63,836 nucleotides of DNA, taken from an uncultured Lachnospiraceae bacterium. Its GTDB lineage: Bacteria; Bacillota_A; Clostridia; TANB77; CAG-508. The stretch is from positions 1-63,836 of the forward strand of contig CAMUZC010000003.1 of the NCBI GenBank assembly GCA_947165105.1, read 5' to 3'. Within the stretch, counting starts at the first letter, position 1. Each line of letters begins with the position of its first letter. Positions 43,066 to 52,226 of the stretch are shown piece after piece. The position numbers were made by a program, and so were the translations under genes. The notes below the pieces were generated by a model. It ran no database searches, was not told the origin of the DNA, and saw only the letters and a list, made by a program, of their open reading frames with translations.

Positions 43066-43800
43066 ATGTTTTTTGCAAAATCAGGGATATATAAGCCTTG
43101 TGGAATATATAATATAAAACATTTGATAATAGCACTTGTAACTTTTGTTGGAATAGCATTTGCAGTAAAAAATACAAAAGTGAAAAAGCAGGAAGATATA
43201 AGGAAAATAATAAAAACAGCAACAATAGTAGTATGGGTTTTAGAAATAATGAAAGTTATATATATGTTTGCAACTGGGCAAGCAAAACCAAACAAAGTAA
43301 TTCCATTATATTATTGTAGTTTATTACTGTATTCGGGCTTAATGAGTTCTTATGGAAAAGGTTTAATAAAAAAAATGGGCGATGTATTTTTAGCAACAGG
43401 GGGAATAATTGGAGGGCTTGTATTCATAATTTCTCCTACAACATCATTGCCAGAATATCCTTTGTTTCACTTCATTAGTTTGCATAGTTTCTTTTTTCAT
43501 GGCACTATGATTTATCTAGGATTAATAATAAATAAGTTTAAATATATTGAAGTGAAATTTGAAGACATTAAGTATTATGCTAGTTTAATTTTTGTTATAT
43601 GTATGGCTGCATATGTCGTAAATAGGACATTGGGAAGTAACTTAATGTTTATATCACAGGACTTTCCAGGAATGCCTATTTCTGTTGTATATAATCATAC
43701 AGGAGTGTTTTTTACACCTATTATGATTTTATTACAAATGACTTTGCCTTTTCTTATGGCATACGGTTTTTTACGTTTAATTAGGAAACAACAAGTATGA
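43066..43800 (+). CDS. TIGR02206/YwaF family integral membrane protein
   Basis: A 244-residue protein with seven predicted TM segments. HLIIALVTFVGIAFAV, PLYYCSLLLYSGLM, the central ISPTTSLPEYPLFHFISLHSFFFHG, and NHTGVFFTPIMILLQM are the landmark stretches of the TIGR02206 (YwaF-like) family. Function is unknown; conserved His, Pro and Ser residues in the membrane suggest a transporter or enzyme. The start ATG 43066 follows AAAAGGTGA (43053-43061); the frame from 43042 has a weaker site. It may be co-transcribed with rdgB. Confidence 0.75.
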   Translation: MFFAKSGIYKPCGIYNIKHLIIALVTFVGIAFAVKNTKVKKQEDIRKIIKTATIVVWVLEIMKVIYMFATGQAKPNKVIPLYYCSLLLYSGLMSSYGKGLIKKMGDVFLATGGIIGGLVFIISPTTSLPEYPLFHFISLHSFFFHGTMIYLGLIINKFKYIEVKFEDIKYYASLIFVICMAAYVVNRTLGSNLMFISQDFPGMPISVVYNHTGVFFTPIMILLQMTLPFLMAYGFLRLIRKQQV

Positions 43801-43815
43801 TATGATTTAACAAGC

Positions 43816-43856
43816 AAGGGCGGTTCTAAATATTAACATTTAGAGCCGCCCTTTAT
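43816..43856 (+). terminator. Terminator-like hairpin after the TIGR02206 gene
   Basis: AAGGGCGGTTCTAAAT (43816-43831) and ATTTAGAGCCGCCCTTT (43838-43854), one G-T pair, T-poor tail. The G+C-rich stem contrasts with the flanks. Confidence 0.65.
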
Positions 43857-43970
43857 TGCTGAATCAGCCTTTAATAATTGAAGTTTTTCTCTTTTTTCAA
43901 AAAAAGCCTTTTAAAATTATAAGAAATGTTATAAAATATGATAAAGTATGTAAAATTAAGGAGAAAAAGG

Positions 43971-45656
43971 ATGAACAAGAAATGGGAATATTATGGAAAA
44001 GAGGAAGAAAAAGTTGAAAAAATACAAAAAGAATTTGGACTAAGTAGATTATTATCAACTATTTTAGTAAACAAAGGATTAGAAAACAAAGAAGAAATAG
44101 ATGTATTTTTAAATCCAACAAGAAAAGATTTTCATGATCCATATTTAATGCCAGATATGGAAATTGCGGTAAAAAGAATCATTCAAGCAATTGAAAATCA
44201 AGAGAAAGTCATCATATATGGAGATTATGATGTTGACGGGATAACAAGTATTACAGTTTTAAAAAAATTCTTATCAGACAGAGGTTTAGAAGTAGATAGT
44301 TACATTCCAAACAGATTAGATGAAGGATATGGATTAAATAAAGCAGCAATTGATAAAATAGTTTCTGAAGGTTACCAATTAATGATTACTGTAGATTGTG
44401 GAATTTCAGGCATTGATGAAATTGATTATGCAAACAGCTTAGGGTTAGAAACAATTGTAACAGACCACCACGAACCTGCAGAAGTGTTACCAAAAGCTCT
44501 AGCTGTTGTAGATGCAAAAAGAAAAGATAACAAATATCCTAATAATCAATTAGCAGGTGTTGGAGTTGTTTTTAAATTAACACAAGCAATAAGTCAAGTA
44601 TATAATTTAGAGGAAAAAGAATATTTAAAATATCTTGATATAGTATGTGTTGGAACAATTTCAGACATAGTTCCACTAGTTGATGAAAACAGAGTAATTG
44701 CTAAACTTGGTTTGAAGTTAGTTGAAGTTACTAAAAATATAGGGTTGAAAGCATTATTAACATCAATTGGATACAAAAAAATTGATTCATCTGCAATATC
44801 ATTTGGTGTTGCTCCAAGAATTAATGCATGTGGAAGAATGGGACATGAACAAGAAGCTTTAAAACTATTTTTAACTGATAATATAGTAGAGGCTACTAAT
44901 ATTACAAAAAAATTAAATGAATATAATAAAGAAAGACAGGATATTGAGAAAAGAATTTTCGAAGAAGTTCTAGTAAAAATAGAAAATGGAGAAAAAGATA
45001 AGCCATGTATAGTTTTAGCTGATGAAAATTGGCATCATGGTGTAATTGGAATTGTTTCTTCAAAAGTAACAGAAATGTATTACAAACCAAGTATTTTAAT
45101 ATGTTTTGAAGATGGAGAAGGAAAAGGCTCTGGAAGAAGCATACCTGGATTTGATTTACATGATGCTTTATCAAAATGTGACGAGCATATTGATAGATTT
45201 GGTGGGCATTCAATGGCTATTGGAATCAGTGTTTCAAAAGATGAATTTAACAGTTTTAAAAATGATTTTGAAGAATATGTAAGTAATACAAACATAAGTG
45301 AATTAGTGCCAGTTATTAAAGTTGATGAAGAAGTTACTTCTAAAGATATTGGTATTAATATTGTAAAAGAGCTAAGCATGTTAGAACCTTTCGGCGAAGC
45401 GAACAAGATGCCAATATTTATGTACAAGAATTTACGAATTAATTCAATTAGAGCATTATCAGATGGAAAACATTTGAAACTTACTTTGAAAGATGAAGGA
45501 ACAGTTATTGATGCTATTGGATTCAATATGGGATATTTAGTAGATGAGTTTTTACTAGGTGATAAAGTTGATGTGCTTGGCAATTTAGAAATTAATAGCT
45601 TTAATGGACGTGAAAGTGTACAGATAAACTTAAAAGATTTGCGAAAATCTTATTGA
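43971..45656 (+). CDS. recJ: Single-stranded-DNA-specific exonuclease RecJ
   Basis: RecJ degrades 5' single-stranded ends in recombination and repair. The 561 residues carry the DHH phosphoesterase motifs IIYGDYDVDGITS (I), TVDCGISG (II), VTDHHEPAEVLP (III) and DIVCVGTISDIVPL (IV). The DHHA1 domain has GHSMAIGISV, and the C-terminal OB fold has DKVDVLGNLEINSFNGRESVQ. ATG 43971 follows TAAGGAGAAA; the ORF start at 43938 is upstream of that site. Only one tandem RecJ is present, of the usual bacterial length. Confidence 0.95.
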   Translation: MNKKWEYYGKEEEKVEKIQKEFGLSRLLSTILVNKGLENKEEIDVFLNPTRKDFHDPYLMPDMEIAVKRIIQAIENQEKVIIYGDYDVDGITSITVLKKFLSDRGLEVDSYIPNRLDEGYGLNKAAIDKIVSEGYQLMITVDCGISGIDEIDYANSLGLETIVTDHHEPAEVLPKALAVVDAKRKDNKYPNNQLAGVGVVFKLTQAISQVYNLEEKEYLKYLDIVCVGTISDIVPLVDENRVIAKLGLKLVEVTKNIGLKALLTSIGYKKIDSSAISFGVAPRINACGRMGHEQEALKLFLTDNIVEATNITKKLNEYNKERQDIEKRIFEEVLVKIENGEKDKPCIVLADENWHHGVIGIVSSKVTEMYYKPSILICFEDGEGKGSGRSIPGFDLHDALSKCDEHIDRFGGHSMAIGISVSKDEFNSFKNDFEEYVSNTNISELVPVIKVDEEVTSKDIGINIVKELSMLEPFGEANKMPIFMYKNLRINSIRALSDGKHLKLTLKDEGTVIDAIGFNMGYLVDEFLLGDKVDVLGNLEINSFNGRESVQINLKDLRKSY

Positions 45657-45718
45657 TTTTTGTTCCTCTGAAGTATTGCGAAAAGAAATCAATAATATAC
45701 AGTTAAGGAGATGATTTA

Positions 45719-47911
45719 ATGTCTGAAGTAAAAGACGTAACCATAGATGATGTTCTTGAAAAGATGAAAAAGAACAACAAAAAAAGCGATTTAAAACTCA
45801 TTAAAAGAGCATATGACTTCGCTAAAGAAAAACATGGTGACCAATTAAGAAAATCGGGAGAACCATATATAATCCATCCAATTCAAGTAGCATATATTCT
45901 TGCAAATCTTGAATTAGATGATGCAACAATATGTGCAGCACTTTTACATGATGTTGCTGAGGATACAGAAGTTACAATTCAAGATTTAGCAAAAGAGTTT
46001 TCACCTGAAATTGCTGAAATGGTTGACGGTGTTACAAAACTTGGAAATTTAAAATATACAAGTGCTGAAGAACAACAAGTTGAAAATTATAGAAAAATGT
46101 TCTTAGCAATGGGAAAAGATATCAGGGTAATTTTAATTAAATTAGCAGATAGATTGCATAATATGAGAACTCTTAAATTCTTAAAAAGAGATAGACAAAT
46201 TGCTATTTCAAAAGAAACTCAAGATTTATATGCACCACTTGCTAATAGACTTGGTATGTATTCACTAAAATGGGAGCTTGAAGATTTATCGTTTAAATAT
46301 TTAAATCCTGATGAATATAGAGAAATTGTTGAAGGAATTGATAAAAAAAGAGAAGAAAGATTACAATTTATCAATCAAATTGTAGAACAAATAAATGAAG
46401 AATTAAAAAAACAAAAGATTAAAGCAGAAATCACAGGAAGAGCTAAGCATTTATATAGTATTTATAGAAAAATGCAAAGAGATAATAAATCGCTTGACCA
46501 AATTTATGATTTGTTTGCATTACGTATTTTAGTAGATAATGTAAAAGATTGTTATGCTGCATTAGGTGTTGTACACGAACTTTATAATCCAATGCCAGGA
46601 AGGTTTAAAGACTATATTTCCGTACCAAAACCTAATATGTACCAATCACTTCATACAACGTTAATTGGGCCAAAAGGAACACCTTTTGAAGTTCAAATAC
46701 GTACATATGAAATGCATAGAATTGCAGAATTTGGTATCGCTGCACACTGGGCTTACAAAGAAGCAAACAAGTTTAAGAAAACTTCAGTAATTGTTCAAGA
46801 AGACAAACTAGCTTGGCTTCGTGAGACATTGGAATGGCAAAAAGATATGCAAGATCCACAAGAGTTTTTGAATACTTTAAAAACTGAATTATTTGTTGAT
46901 GAGGTATATGTATTTACACCAAAAGGACAAATCAAAGTATTGCCAAGAGGCGCAACTCCAATAGATTTTGCATATTCAATACATGCTGAAATTGGTCATC
47001 ATATGACAGGATGTAAAATAAACAGTAAAATGATGCCAATTATAACAGCTTTAAAAAATGGTGATATAGTAGAAATAGTTACATCAGATCAGTCAAAAGG
47101 TCCAAGTCGTGATTGGTTAAAATTTGTAAAAAGCTCAAGTGCTAAAAATAAAATTCAAAGCTGGTTTAAGAAAAATCAAAGAGCTGAAAACATTGAAAAG
47201 GGCAAGGATTTAATTGAAAAAGAAATAAAAAGAATAGGAATACCATATAGCAAATTATTTAAAAATGAATATGTTCAAGTAGCATTAGATAGATATAAAT
47301 TTAATACAATTGAGGATATGTATTCAGCAGTAGGATTTGGTGCAATAACAGCTGCTAAAGTTATTGCAAAAATGCTAGAAGTTTACAAAAAAGATAATCA
47401 AGATGAATATATTGAGCAAACTCTTGAAGATTTGATAAATGAAAGAGCAAGAAAAACAAAACCTTCAAATGTTGGAATTATTGTAAAAGGAATAGATAAC
47501 TGCTTAGTTAGACTTTCAAAATGTTGTAATCCAGTTCCTGGAGATGATATAATTGGTTTTGTTACAAGGGGAAGAGGAGTTTCTGTTCATAGAAAAGATT
47601 GCGTTAATGTAAAAGATTTAATTTCTCAAGAAGATAGAATGATTGATGTATATTGGTACAATGAATCTAACAGTTCTTATAATGTTGATATTGAAATTTT
47701 AGCAAATGATAGAAATGGAATTTTAGCAGATATTATTAAGCAAATAGCATCCGTTAAAACAAGGTTGATTGCTGTAAATTCAAAATTAAATAAAGATAAA
47801 ACTGTTGCAACAGATGTTACTGTTGAAGTAGAAAATTTAGACGATTTAAATAGCATTCTTAAAGCTTTGAGAAAAATAGATAATGTTTATGAGGTAAATA
47901 GAAAGAAGTAA
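45719..47911 (+). CDS. relA: Bifunctional (p)ppGpp synthetase/hydrolase RelA/SpoT (Rel)
   Basis: It makes and degrades the alarmone ppGpp in the stringent response. The 730 residues include the HD hydrolase with HPIQVAYILANLELDDAT and CAALLHDVAEDTEV, and LIKLADRLHNMRTL. The synthetase has GRAKHLYSIYRKM, DLFALRILVD, GRFKDYISVPKPNMYQSLHT and QIRTYEMHRIAEFGIAAHW. TGS (TPKGQIKVLPRGATPIDFAY) and a C-terminal ACT-type domain with DRNGILADIIKQI follow. Both catalytic halves look intact, so it is a long bifunctional Rel. ATG 45719 follows AAGGAGATG. The neighbouring MBL gene is 16 bp away and probably co-transcribed, as in many Firmicutes. Confidence 0.95.
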   Translation: MSEVKDVTIDDVLEKMKKNNKKSDLKLIKRAYDFAKEKHGDQLRKSGEPYIIHPIQVAYILANLELDDATICAALLHDVAEDTEVTIQDLAKEFSPEIAEMVDGVTKLGNLKYTSAEEQQVENYRKMFLAMGKDIRVILIKLADRLHNMRTLKFLKRDRQIAISKETQDLYAPLANRLGMYSLKWELEDLSFKYLNPDEYREIVEGIDKKREERLQFINQIVEQINEELKKQKIKAEITGRAKHLYSIYRKMQRDNKSLDQIYDLFALRILVDNVKDCYAALGVVHELYNPMPGRFKDYISVPKPNMYQSLHTTLIGPKGTPFEVQIRTYEMHRIAEFGIAAHWAYKEANKFKKTSVIVQEDKLAWLRETLEWQKDMQDPQEFLNTLKTELFVDEVYVFTPKGQIKVLPRGATPIDFAYSIHAEIGHHMTGCKINSKMMPIITALKNGDIVEIVTSDQSKGPSRDWLKFVKSSSAKNKIQSWFKKNQRAENIEKGKDLIEKEIKRIGIPYSKLFKNEYVQVALDRYKFNTIEDMYSAVGFGAITAAKVIAKMLEVYKKDNQDEYIEQTLEDLINERARKTKPSNVGIIVKGIDNCLVRLSKCCNPVPGDDIIGFVTRGRGVSVHRKDCVNVKDLISQEDRMIDVYWYNESNSSYNVDIEILANDRNGILADIIKQIASVKTRLIAVNSKLNKDKTVATDVTVEVENLDDLNSILKALRKIDNVYEVNRKK

Positions 47912-47927
47912 GAAAAGGAATGATGAT

Positions 47928-48572
47928 ATGATACTAAAGAGAATAAGGGTACTTACACCTTATCAGATGTATACCAATGTTTATATAATACAAGATGAAC
48001 AAACAAGAGAAACCATGGTTGTAGATCCAGGCGCTGAAGTTGATAAAATCATTGAAATGCTTGATATTTTAAATGCAGATTTGAAATATATTTATTTAAC
48101 TCATTGCCATGGTGATCATATAGGTGGTGTTAGTGAACTTCAAAGTAAAAAGGGTGGTAAAATTTTAATTCACAGATTTGATGCAGAGGGACTAACAAAT
48201 CCCGATATAAGTTTAACCAATTATTTGGGAATAGATGCAAGTTTTGAACCAGATTCAAGATTAAATGATGGGGACTTGCTACATTTAGGAAATCTAGAAT
48301 TAAGAGTAATACACACACCAGGACATACAAAAGGTGGCACTTCATTATACTGTAAAAAAGAGGGCTTTTTAATAAGTGGTGATACATTATTTAGAGGAAC
48401 ATGGGGTAGAACAGATTTACCAACTGGAAGTTTAGAAGATATAATGGATTCTATAACCAAAAAGCTATTAGTGTTACCAAGTAAAACAATAGTATATCCA
48501 GGACATGGAAAATCTACAATGATCAGAGAAGAGAAACCAATTTATTTAGAATTAAAGCCTAGATTGGATTAA
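47928..48572 (+). CDS. Metallo-beta-lactamase-fold hydrolase (glyoxalase II-like)
   Basis: A 214-residue MBL-fold protein with YLTHCHGDHIGG (HxHxDH zinc motif), VIHTPGHTKGGTSLYC, LISGDTLFRGTWGRTDLPTG, and YPGHGKSTMI as the last histidine. This corresponds to YqgX-type hydrolases close to hydroxyacylglutathione hydrolases; the clostridial homologues probably act on a low-molecular-weight thioester or another ester. It follows rel by 16 bp and precedes spoIIP by 78 bp. Specific substrate is not visible. Confidence 0.85.
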   Translation: MILKRIRVLTPYQMYTNVYIIQDEQTRETMVVDPGAEVDKIIEMLDILNADLKYIYLTHCHGDHIGGVSELQSKKGGKILIHRFDAEGLTNPDISLTNYLGIDASFEPDSRLNDGDLLHLGNLELRVIHTPGHTKGGTSLYCKKEGFLISGDTLFRGTWGRTDLPTGSLEDIMDSITKKLLVLPSKTIVYPGHGKSTMIREEKPIYLELKPRLD

Positions 48573-48650
48573 AAATCAATTAGTTCTAAAGTATTATCTA
48601 TTTGCATATAATAATTATAAGATATTAATATGCAAAGGAGAAAAATTCAA

Positions 48651-49823
48651 TTGAAAATTAAAGTAGTAACTTTAAGAGATGTAAGTAAATATTTAGTAAA
48701 AATAGTGTTAATATTTGGTATTATAACTATTTTTACTAAATTTTTTTATGACAGAAAAAAAGTTAACAATTTCTTTAGTTTTAATTCATCGCAATTTATA
48801 TCAACTCTAAAAAAAGAAATTCTAATATTTAGACAAAATGAGGAAAATAATATAAATAGCTTAAATTATTTCTCGACAACAATTAATAATGAACTTAGCT
48901 TGTTTAAACTAGTTGCAACATCAAGTTTAGACGGTATTACTTTAGGAAATAATGGAGATAATAATATTGAAAACATAAATGAAATTGACAACCAAGAAAG
49001 TAATTCAGTAGTTATTGACAATCAAGGTGGAGAAAAAAATGAAGAAAACAACAAAATAGAGGAGCCTCAAACAGGAGTGAATGTAGAAGTAATTCAGTCT
49101 AATATTCCGGATAAAGCAACATGCGAAATATTTGGAGTAAAACTAAGAAGTGAGTGTAATTATGATTTGACTGCAGAAATTACTGATTTAGATGCAAGAT
49201 TTAATAAAAATGATATTCTTATCTTTCATACTCATACTTGCGAAAGTTACACACCGACTGAGCAAAATCAATATGAATCTAGTGGAAATTATAGAACAAC
49301 TGATTTAAACTATACAGTCTCTAGGGTTGGTGATGAATTAGAAAAATATTTGGTTAATTATGGATATAACGTAGTACATGACAAATCATTTCATGATTAC
49401 CCAGCATATAATGGCTCATATAATCGCTCACTAATCACTGTGAAAAAATTACTTGAACAAAACACAAATACAGATGTAGTAATTGATTTACATAGAGATG
49501 CCATAGGAGACAATACATACGCTCCAAAGGTTAAAATAGGAGATGATTATTGTGCAAGAGTAATGTTTGTTATAGGAACAGATGGAGGTGGTTTAAAACA
49601 CGATAATTGGAGAAATAATCTAAAATTTGCTATGAAAGTGGTTCAAAAAGGAAATGAACTTTATCCTGGTTTATTTAAACCAATTATTGTAAGAAACTCA
49701 AGGTATAATCATCATTTAGCAGATGCTGCATGCATTATTGAAGTTGGAGCAACAGGGAATACATTAGAGGAATGCTTGAATAGTATGAAGTATTTAGCTA
49801 AGATTTATAATGAAGTTCAGTAA
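48651..49823 (+). CDS. spoIIP: Stage II sporulation protein P (SpoIIP)
   Basis: SpoIIP is a membrane-bound amidase/endopeptidase of the DMP complex (SpoIID, M, P) that thins the septal wall during engulfment. The 390 residues have an N-terminal TM (about 12-32), a Asn/Glu-rich linker and a catalytic domain with LIFHTHTCESYTP (first zinc/catalytic His), RVGDELEKYLVNYGYNVVHD, VVIDLHRDAIGD, and IIEVGATGNTLEECL. This matches the family. The start is TTG 48651, because TGCAAAGGAG (48631-48640) lies ahead; an ATG at 48630 precedes that site. A CATATAAT element at 48605-48612 could be a sigma-E -10, but no convincing -35 was found. It shows the lineage has sporulation genes. Confidence 0.88.
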   Translation: MKIKVVTLRDVSKYLVKIVLIFGIITIFTKFFYDRKKVNNFFSFNSSQFISTLKKEILIFRQNEENNINSLNYFSTTINNELSLFKLVATSSLDGITLGNNGDNNIENINEIDNQESNSVVIDNQGGEKNEENNKIEEPQTGVNVEVIQSNIPDKATCEIFGVKLRSECNYDLTAEITDLDARFNKNDILIFHTHTCESYTPTEQNQYESSGNYRTTDLNYTVSRVGDELEKYLVNYGYNVVHDKSFHDYPAYNGSYNRSLITVKKLLEQNTNTDVVIDLHRDAIGDNTYAPKVKIGDDYCARVMFVIGTDGGGLKHDNWRNNLKFAMKVVQKGNELYPGLFKPIIVRNSRYNHHLADAACIIEVGATGNTLEECLNSMKYLAKIYNEVQ

Positions 49824-49844
49824 AGATAAAATTAAAAATTACTC

Positions 49845-49873
49845 TTGAATTTATCTGTCAGTTAATGTAGAAT
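49845..49873 (+). promoter_or_regulatory. Sigma-A promoter upstream of pgi
   Basis: TTGAAT at 49845-49850, 17 bp, TAGAAT at 49868-49873. It lies in the 81-bp space after spoIIP, leaving a leader of about 25 nt. Confidence 0.6.
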
Positions 49874-49904
49874 TATGTCATAAACTAAAGAAGGAGTGAT
49901 TATG

Positions 49905-51227
49905 ATGTCAAATATAAAAGTGGATTTTAGCAAAAGCAAAGTAACGGGAAACGAGATTATGGTCTACTCAGAAGATGTAAAAAGAATACACACAATAATG
50001 AATAAAAAGGCAAATAATAAAGAAGAGTTTTTGGGGTGGTTAAACTTACCAAGTAAACCATGTAAAAGAGAATTTGATAAAATAAAAAAATGTGCCAAAA
50101 GAATTCAAGAAAATTCTGATGTATTACTAGTAATAGGAATTGGAGGCTCATATTTAGGAGCAAGAGCTGTTATAGAGTCTTTAACAAACACATTTTATAA
50201 CTATCAAAATAAAGAGCAAAGAAAATTCCCTCAAATTTTATATGCAGGAAATAATTTAAGTACAGCATATATAAATGATTTAATAGACTATATTCAAGAT
50301 AAAGATTTTTCAATCAATGTTATTTCAAAATCAGGAACAACAACAGAACCTGCAATTGCATTTAGAATTTTCAGAAATCTATTGGAAGACAAGTACGGTT
50401 TAAAAGAAGCACAAAAAAGAATATATGTAACAACTGACAAAAGCAGAGGAGCATTAAAACAATTAGCAGATGAAGAGGGGTATGAAACATTTGTTATACC
50501 AGATAATGTTGGAGGTAGATACTCTGTATTAACTCCTGTCGGTTTGTTACCGATTGCAACAGCTGGAATAGATATTGATAAATTAATGAATGGTGCTCGT
50601 TTTGCTCAAGAAAAGTATAATGATGAAAATCTAAAATATAATGATTGTTATAAATATGCTGTTGCAAGAAATATTTTATATATGGCCAAAAAGAATGTAG
50701 AAATTTTGGTTGGATATAATCCAAAATTACACTATTTTATAGAATGGTGGAAACAGCTTTTTGGAGAAAGCGAAGGAAAAGAACTAAAAGGTATTTTTCC
50801 AGCAGGGGCGGAATTTACAACAGATTTACATTCGTTAGGACAATATATTCAAGAAGGTCAAAGATGTTTATTTGAAACAGTATTAAACATAAAAAAGGAC
50901 GATTCAGAAATTAAACTAGGTTTTGAAGAAGACAATTTAGATGGATTGAATTATTTAGCTGATAAAACATTAAACTATGTTAATCAAAAAGCAATGCAAG
51001 GTACTATAGAAGCACATGTTGACGGGGGTGTACCAAATATTATTATTCATATGGATAAACTTGATGAGGAAACAATTGGTCACTTAATTTATTTCTTTGA
51101 AAAATCATGTGCAATGTCAGGAATGTTATTAGGAGTAAATCCATTTAATCAACCAGGCGTTGAAAAATATAAAACAAATATGTTTAAATTATTAGAGAAA
51201 CCTGGATATATTAATGAAAAAAAATAA
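49905..51227 (+). CDS. pgi: Glucose-6-phosphate isomerase
   Basis: It converts glucose 6-phosphate and fructose 6-phosphate in glycolysis and gluconeogenesis. The 440-residue protein is the short bacterial type. Visible motifs: [34 protein letters not shown] (sugar-phosphate-binding SxSGTT), [15 protein letters not shown] with the catalytic-site Arg, [24 protein letters not shown] with the catalytic Glu and His regions, and [11 protein letters not shown] 49905 (or 49902) follows AAGGAGTGAT. The next gene overlaps its end region only in an unlikely longer frame. Confidence 0.95.
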   Translation: MSNIKVDFSKSKVTGNEIMVYSEDVKRIHTIMNKKANNKEEFLGWLNLPSKPCKREFDKIKKCAKRIQENSDVLLVIGIGGSYLGARAVIESLTNTFYNYQNKEQRKFPQILYAGNNLSTAYINDLIDYIQDKDFSINVISKSGTTTEPAIAFRIFRNLLEDKYGLKEAQKRIYVTTDKSRGALKQLADEEGYETFVIPDNVGGRYSVLTPVGLLPIATAGIDIDKLMNGARFAQEKYNDENLKYNDCYKYAVARNILYMAKKNVEILVGYNPKLHYFIEWWKQLFGESEGKELKGIFPAGAEFTTDLHSLGQYIQEGQRCLFETVLNIKKDDSEIKLGFEEDNLDGLNYLADKTLNYVNQKAMQGTIEAHVDGGVPNIIIHMDKLDEETIGHLIYFFEKSCAMSGMLLGVNPFNQPGVEKYKTNMFKLLEKPGYINEKK

Positions 51228-51249
51228 TTTGGAAAGGAACATAAGAAAA

Positions 51250-51882
51250 ATGGGAGGTAAAGTCATTAAATTTAATTTGATGGGAGCGATAGGAGTTCTA
51301 ATACTAATTATTACTGTTATAGTTGGAATTGTAGTGTTTGCAACCCGTGGTAAAAAAGATGAAAATAAGACTCAGAGTGATAAGCAGAATGTTGTCAAAG
51401 AAGAAAAAAATGGTTATACTGAATTAGACACAAAAGAAAACGCACAGATTAATGGAATAACAAAAGAATTAACTATGAGAAAATTTGAAAGCAAACTAGG
51501 TTATAAGATGGACTATGATGTAGACAGCTTTTATATAGATAATAAAGAAAATGGAATGGATGTTATAAAATCATTAGTTTCAGATACGGTTGAAGTAAAA
51601 ATAACTCTTGTAAATGATTATTATAATGACCTAGTTCGAGTTCTTTACGCCAATGTGGATGCAATGAAAAAACAGTATCCTTCTTATGAATTAAATCAAA
51701 TAAATAATGACAAAATAACTTGTTTAATAGAAAATAAGAAAACAAATGATTCAGTTCAAAAAACTTATTTTATAAAAAATAATAGAGGATACTACGAAAT
51801 CAAAGCAACATGTGGAACTGATTTTGAAAATACAGTAATACCAATAATAGATAAAATGGTAGAAAGTATTGAAATTATGTAA
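51250..51882 (+). CDS. Single-pass membrane protein of unknown function
   Basis: A 210-residue protein with a TM helix near residues 8-31 (LMGAIGVLILIITVIVGIVV), a charged linker, and an extracytoplasmic domain: ELTMRKFESKLGYKMDYDVD, VKITLVNDYYNDLV and YFIKNNRGYYEIKATC, a mixed alpha/beta pattern. No lipobox is seen. The ATG at 51250 is preferred, with AAAGGAA at 51233-51239; a frame starting at 51214 overlaps pgi and lacks a site. It may be co-transcribed with pgi. No family recognised; the extracytoplasmic fold resembles small substrate-binding or PsbP-like domains only loosely. Confidence 0.65.
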   Translation: MGGKVIKFNLMGAIGVLILIITVIVGIVVFATRGKKDENKTQSDKQNVVKEEKNGYTELDTKENAQINGITKELTMRKFESKLGYKMDYDVDSFYIDNKENGMDVIKSLVSDTVEVKITLVNDYYNDLVRVLYANVDAMKKQYPSYELNQINNDKITCLIENKKTNDSVQKTYFIKNNRGYYEIKATCGTDFENTVIPIIDKMVESIEIM

Positions 51883-51888
51883 ATATGG

Positions 51889-51916
51889 TTGACATTTTAA
51901 AATATTGTGATAAAAT
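51889..51916 (+). promoter_or_regulatory. Promoter of the glycine T-box/glyS unit
   Basis: TTGACA at 51889-51894 and TAAAAT at 51911-51916 with 16 bp between them; RNA would start near 51923, just ahead of the T-box. Confidence 0.68.
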
Positions 51917-51922
51917 ATAAGC

Positions 51923-52131
51923 AATCAAAAATAATAGTGATGATAAAGAAAAAGTATACATTATATTCATAGAGAGCTAATGGTGGGTGGAAATTAGTAA
52001 TGTAAGTATATGGGGAGCTTTGGAGCTAATAAAAATAAAGAGGGTAATATATTACCAATTAGGGTGGAACCGCGGAATTTTAACTTTCGTCCCTAGCGTA
52101 TTTTAGGCTAGTTTTGGACGGAAGTTTTTTT
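51923..52131 (+). promoter_or_regulatory. T-box leader controlling glycyl-tRNA synthetase
   Basis: A tRNA-sensing transcription antiterminator. It holds AGAGAGCTAATGGTGGGTGG in the distal part of stem I, the specifier region near ATGGGGAGCTTTGGAGC (a GGN glycine codon is available), and the T-box AGGGTGGAACCGCGG at 52061-52075. The intrinsic terminator is ACTTTCGTCC (52083-52092) paired with GGACGGAAGT (52116-52125) plus a T-run. Uncharged tRNA-Gly pairing with the T-box sequence would prevent the terminator and turn on glyS. The glycine assignment follows from the downstream gene and the codon. Confidence 0.9.
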
Positions 52132-52135
52132 ATGT

Positions 52136-52203
52136 GAGACATTTGGGGACGGAGTTAAAATGTCTCAAAAATGAGACGTTTTAACTCCGTCCCCAAACGT
52201 CTC
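52136..52203 (+). repeat. Complete dispersed repeat, nested palindrome, copy 6 (glyS leader)
   Basis: Two 31-nt arms: 52136-52166 (GAGACATTTGGGGACGG...TGTCTC) and 52173-52203 (GAGACGTTTTAACTCCGTCC...GTCTC). They are reverse complements except for two positions, and each arm is itself closed by GAGAC/GTCTC. The right arm ends 9 nt before the glyS ribosome binding site. It lies between the T-box terminator and glyS, so it is transcribed only when the T-box reads through. Confidence 0.9.
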
Positions 52204-52226
52204 ATTCAAAAGAAGGAGGAATTATT

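Noticed and set aside
48601..48625. Sigma-E-type promoter for spoIIP
   Set aside because: CATATAAT fits a -10, but no sigma-E -35 at the right spacing was found in this very AT-rich stretch.
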